A stretch of DNA of 5,729 nucleotides from positions 1 through 5,729 of the forward strand of contig CALKYL010000300.1 in the NCBI GenBank assembly GCA_938003515.1. The letters are read 5' to 3'. Made by a program: the position numbers and the translations under genes. Positions 1 to 5,729 of the stretch are shown piece by piece. Within the stretch, counting starts at the first letter, position 1, and the number at the start of each line of letters is the position of its first letter. The notes beneath the pieces are model-generated. The model was not told the DNA's origin and did no database searches. It saw nothing but the letters and a program-made list of their open reading frames with translations. Source of the stretch: an uncultured bacterium. GTDB taxonomy: Bacteria > Planctomycetota > UBA1135 > UBA2386.

Positions 1-433
1 GGTCGAACGCGACCAGCGCGAGCGAGGAGCGCTCGGAGTCGCAGTCGGCGCGCAGGCTCCGGATCTCGGTGCGCACGGAGCGTGCGGCGGTCGACCCGAC
101 GCCGGCCGCGCGCGCCTTCGCGAACGCGCGCGCCCCGGTCGCGGCGATCACCGAGCCGTCGCGGTCCACGTCGACGAAGGTCGCGGTCGTCGGCGAACCG
201 ACCGACTGCAGCCGGCCCGCGGCGACGACGGTGAACCCGACGGCGTGCTCGCGGTCGACCAGCAGCGCCGCGAAGTCCGCGCCGGCGTCGAGCCGCTCGA
301 GGAACGTCTTCACCGTCGCGGCGACGCCGCCGGGGCCGGGCACCGGCGGGGCCGTCGGCGTCGTCGGGGTCGCGGGGCCGGGCAGGAAGGCGCCGCCGAG
401 CAGCGCCGCGAGGATGGTCGTGCGTGGGTTCAT
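1..433 (-). CDS. Secreted NTF2-like (SnoaL/DUF4440-type) protein, 3' end beyond window
   Basis: The first 144 codons of a minus-strand gene are present; the rest lies beyond base 1. The start ATG (433-431) is preceded by GAGGAG at 448-443, nine bases upstream, which fixes the start well. Residues 1-17 look like a signal peptide (short polar start MNPRTT, then ILAALLGGAFL). A Pro/Thr/Gly-rich linker follows to about residue 37. From about residue 40 the pattern TVKTFLERLDAGADFAALL, then a strand-rich stretch and a later DVDRDGS segment, resembles the small NTF2-like fold, in which an initial helix leads into a cone-shaped sheet. Such proteins bind or turn over small ligands, and no substrate can be deduced. 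It lies 68 bp downstream of the GH15 gene on the same strand, so co-transcription is possible. That it is exported is a fairly safe inference; the fold assignment is tentative because the C-terminal half is missing. Confidence 0.6.
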   Translation of the reverse strand, partial: MNPRTTILAALLGGAFLPGPATPTTPTAPPVPGPGGVAATVKTFLERLDAGADFAALLVDREHAVGFTVVAAGRLQSVGSPTTATFVDVDRDGSVIAATGARAFAKARAAGVGSTAARSVRTEIRSLRADCDSERSSLALVAFD

Positions 434-442
434 GGCTCGTGT

Positions 443-448
443 CTCCTC
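443..448 (-). promoter_or_regulatory. Ribosome binding site of the secreted NTF2-like gene
   Basis: Read on the minus strand this is GAGGAG, with nine bases between it and the ATG at 433. It is a near-perfect anti-Shine-Dalgarno match and settles the start codon of the gene running off the left edge. Confidence 0.65.
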
Positions 449-501
449 GGCCCCGGACGCCGCGGCGTGCGCGGTGTTAGCAGCCCCCCGCTCGTCGCGC
501 G

Positions 502-2325
<1,824 letters not shown>

Positions 2326-2411
2326 CGCCGGAAATCGAACCGGATGGCCGCGCCGCCGACAAACACGGTCCGGGAAGAATGCGCGTCCGCCCGCGCGGTA
2401 ACGTGGTCGCG
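2326..2411. promoter_or_regulatory. Divergent intergenic region between GH15 and the transferase gene
   Basis: These 86 bp separate two genes that point away from each other, so promoters for both should lie here or just inside the genes. On the plus strand TAACGT (2399-2404) fits a TANNNT -10 element and ends seven bases before the ATG at 2412, an arrangement seen in leaderless transcripts. No convincing -35 element, operator palindrome or plus-strand Shine-Dalgarno site is visible. The promoter role is inferred from position. Confidence 0.4.
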
Positions 2412-3187
2412 ATGCGGGCCGCGCGCGCGACCTTCCTCGACTGGCTGGACCGGCAGGGGCTGCCGCACACCGAGCCGTATCCGTGCCCGTACGTGCCCGG
2501 CCTGACGGCCCGCCAGCGCGGGTTCGCCGCCGACCGCCTGGATCCCGAGCTCTACCACGAGCTGATGGACCGCGGCTTCCGCCGCAGCGGCGACGTCTTC
2601 TACGCGATGGACTGCCCGGACTGCCGCCGCTGCGTGCCGCTGCGCGTGCCCGTCGACGGCTTCCGGCCGAGTCGCAGCCAGCGGCGCACCCTGCGCCGCA
2701 ACGCCGACGTAGCCGTCGTGCTCGACCGCCCGCGCTTCCACGACGAGACGTTCGCGCTCTACCGCCGCTACCTGCGGCACCAGCACCCCGGATCACCCGA
2801 CGACGAGTCCGCCGAACGCTTCCGCGCCGCGCTCTACGCCGAGGTCGTCGACAGCCTCGAGGCGCGCTACCTGCTCGACGGCCGGCTCGTCGGGGTCAGC
2901 CTGCTCGACGTGTCCCGCCGATCGTGGTCGTCCGTCTACCACTTCTTCGACCCGGACGAGCGCCGTCGGCGCATCGGGGTGCTGTCCGCGCTGCGCGAGA
3001 TCGAGCTCGCGCGCGCACACGGCGTGCCCTTCTACTACCTCGGCTACTGGATCGCCGACGCGCGTACGTTGCGCTACAAGGCGGAGTTCCGTCCTTATGT
3101 TCTGATGCTCCACGGCGTCTCGAAACGAGACGGCTGCTGCAGCGGCCGGGCCGTGCCAACGCGCCGGGCGCGAACGTCCCGAACTGA
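2412..3187 (+). CDS. bpt: Aspartate/glutamate leucyltransferase (Bpt/ATE family), probable frameshift near the 3' end
   Basis: The family moves an amino acid (leucine in bacterial Bpt) from aminoacyl-tRNA to proteins with N-terminal Asp or Glu, marking them for ClpS-ClpAP degradation. The N-terminal ATE domain shows PYPCPYVPGLTARQ (C25), DRGFRRSGDVFY and CPDCRRC (C68, C71, C74), followed by PLRVPVDGFRPSRSQRRTLR. The C-terminal GNAT-like half shows LYRRYLRHQHPG, GRLVGVSLLDV, YHFFDPDERRRRIG and YYLGYWIADARTLRYKAEFRPY. Homology fades at about residue 235 (3116), normal for this family. No stop follows in that frame until 5603, across the whole next gene. The frame one base back reaches TGA at 3185-3187, with GC-ending codons from about 3131. 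I therefore end the gene there and infer a one-base loss near 3100-3131. The ATG at 2379 is an alternative start adding 11 residues, but its GGGAAG lies too close to be a good ribosome site. Leucyl specificity is inferred from the bacterial family. Confidence 0.85.
3116..3132. repeat. Perfect 7-bp inverted repeat (hairpin) at the 3' end of the transferase gene
   Basis: CGTCTCG, then AAA, then CGAGACG gives a perfect seven-base-pair stem with a three-base loop. It begins just where transferase homology ends and where the coding signal appears to change frame. There is no T-run after it, so a classical intrinsic terminator is not supported. It may be a structural site, or a place where a base was lost in replication or sequencing. 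Confidence 0.6.
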
Positions 3188-3235
3188 CGCTGCGCGCGCG
3201 CTCAACCCCGGGCCGAGGCCGTCCGAAAGCACGTC

Positions 3236-3242
3236 GGGGAAG
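3236..3242 (+). promoter_or_regulatory. Probable ribosome binding site supporting a TTG start
   Basis: GGGGAAG lies a few bases upstream of the TTG at 3247; the GGGGA core ends six bases before it. It is a moderate match, but it is the only one near a start codon that gives a complete signal peptide, so it decides the start of the tandem FMN_bind-like gene. Confidence 0.45.
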
Positions 3243-3246
3243 CTCC

Positions 3247-4268
3247 TTGGCAACGCAGCACGACGACAGACCTGGCGGGTGCACGGCCGCGCCGCTGCGG
3301 CTCGTGGCCGCGCTCGCCGGCCTCACCGCGCTCGCGGCGGCGCAGCCGGCGCCGTCGACCGAGCTCGAAGCCGTCGTGTTCCGCGCGTTCCCCGAGGCCG
3401 ACGCCTACAGCTGCATCCTGCGCGACGTCGACCAGCGCGCGCGCACCGCGATCGAACGGCGCCTGCCGTTCAAGGTGCACTTCAACGAACTCGGCGAACA
3501 CTGCCTCGTCGTCGCGTTCCGCGGCCGACGCCCGGTCGGCGTGATCTACCGGCGCACCGAGGAAGCGGAGTGGGGCCTGACCGAGATCGCCTGGCACCTC
3601 GGCCTGGATCTCCGCATCCTCGGCTTCGAGTTCGTGCGCGGCCGCAGCCCGTGGATGAAGACGCTCGAGTCCTCCCCGTTCGCGCGCGAGCTCGCCGGCC
3701 GCGACTACGCGCAGGTCATCGCGCTGCTCGACGAGCACGAGTCCGGGCAGCGCGGAGACCCCGACGACCGGCAGGACGACGGCCTCGCCGCGCTGCAGCG
3801 CACGACGCTGCGGTCGGCGGCGAAGTCGCTCGCCGTGACCGACACGGTGTGGCGGCACGAGGTCGAGAAGCTGCACGACCAGGCGACCGGCTTCGACCTG
3901 TTCCCGGCGGCGGCGCGCTTCACCCGTCGCACCGCATCGTTCGAACTCGACGCCGCCGGCGCGCACCAGACCATCGACGTCAAGGTCATCTACGCCTACG
4001 ACGTCGGCACGACGCTGCTCGGCTGCGTGATCTGGAGCACGTCGAACGAGGAGGGGTCCGAGCCGCTGCGCTGGGCGGTCGACCGGGAGCTGCGCGTCAT
4101 GCAGGTCGTGCCCGAACGGCCGACGCGCAACGTCGGCCTGCGCAAGGCCTGCAGCAGGCTGCGCGGCAAGCCGCTGCTCGGGCTCCCGGACGCCGACAAC
4201 CCGCTGTCGCCGCTCGCGCGCGGGCTCGGCGCAGTCGTGCCACGCCTCGCGGGGCGGAGGGCGCGCCG

Positions 4269-4272
<4 letters not shown>
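3247..4272 (+). CDS. Secreted protein with two tandem FMN_bind-like domains, flavin-attachment motif lost
   Basis: The protein has 341 residues. The TTG start gives a good signal peptide: basic start ending APLR, core [14 protein letters not shown] (19-32), probable cleavage before QPAPS. The mature part has two similar halves. Half one (about 46-153) has AFPEADAY, then [37 protein letters not shown] and ELAGRD. Half two (about 218-310) has LFPAAARF, then [34 protein letters not shown] and RLRGKP. The FP-A start, small-residue turn before a strand, and charged EE segment recall FMN_bind domains of RnfG, NqrC and NosR. Between the halves, [22 protein letters not shown] sits where such proteins carry [S/T]-G-A-T plus a helix; here G is Ala and the flavin-carrying Thr is Lys193. 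ApbE-type covalent flavinylation at this site is therefore unlikely. The stop overlaps the kinase start (GTGA), so a shared task, perhaps periplasmic sensing, is likely. The gene is surely real; the family call is by eye. Confidence 0.6.
4256..4261 (+). promoter_or_regulatory. Ribosome binding site of the histidine kinase, inside the upstream gene
   Basis: GGAGGG lies seven bases before the GTG at 4269 and within the last codons of the upstream gene. It favours the GTG start over the in-frame ATG at 4281 and points to translational coupling through the GTGA overlap. Confidence 0.7.

Positions 4273-5729
<1,457 letters not shown>

Noticed and set aside
3116..3132. Intrinsic terminator after the transferase
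   Set aside because: The stem is good but is followed by GGCTGCTGC with no T-run, and it lies upstream of the probable stop codon at 3185-3187.

Overview
The window is very GC-rich (roughly 70% by eye, with G or C at almost every third codon position). It carries ordinary bacterial genes, including two with clear Shine-Dalgarno sites and two with secretion signals, so it suggests a high-GC diderm bacterium. A planctomycete, myxobacterium or relative is possible, but nothing here fixes the phylum. There are no RNA genes, insertion sequences or CRISPR arrays.

Layout. On the minus strand, a family GH15 glucan/trehalose hydrolase (2325 down to 502) is followed after 68 bp by the 5' part of a small secreted NTF2-like protein (433 down to the window edge). 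An 86-bp divergent gap (2326-2411) separates these from a plus-strand run of three genes. These are a Bpt/ATE-type aminoacyl-tRNA-protein transferase (2412 to about 3187), a secreted protein built from two tandem FMN_bind-like units (3247-4272), and a membrane histidine kinase (4269 to beyond the window end). The secreted protein and the kinase overlap by four bases (GTGA), and the kinase has its own strong Shine-Dalgarno site. They are therefore probably made together, and the secreted protein may act as a periplasmic partner of the kinase.

The most striking property is that three of the five genes are damaged in ways that leave the family signature clear. The GH15 gene has one in-frame TAG at 1966-1968, with perfect homology continuing on both sides. 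The transferase frame has no stop after its conserved end and stays open by chance to 5603, while the frame one base back closes neatly at 3187. The kinase passes from frame 3 to frame 2 around 5457-5503 and loses the DxGxG (G1) ATP-binding box there. Both frame changes have the sense expected from a net loss of one base (or 3n+1), and both lie at or beside GC-rich inverted repeats. Sequencing or assembly error is the simplest common cause, but real gene decay cannot be excluded from the sequence alone.

The best candidate for new biology is the 3247-4272 protein with its kinase. It has two tandem FMN_bind-like halves, and the usual flavin-attachment signature ([S/T]-G-A-T) is replaced by S-A-A-K. 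It could be a flavin-free or non-covalent sensory relative of RnfG/NqrC/NosR domains, wired to a kinase that is probably of the hybrid type.
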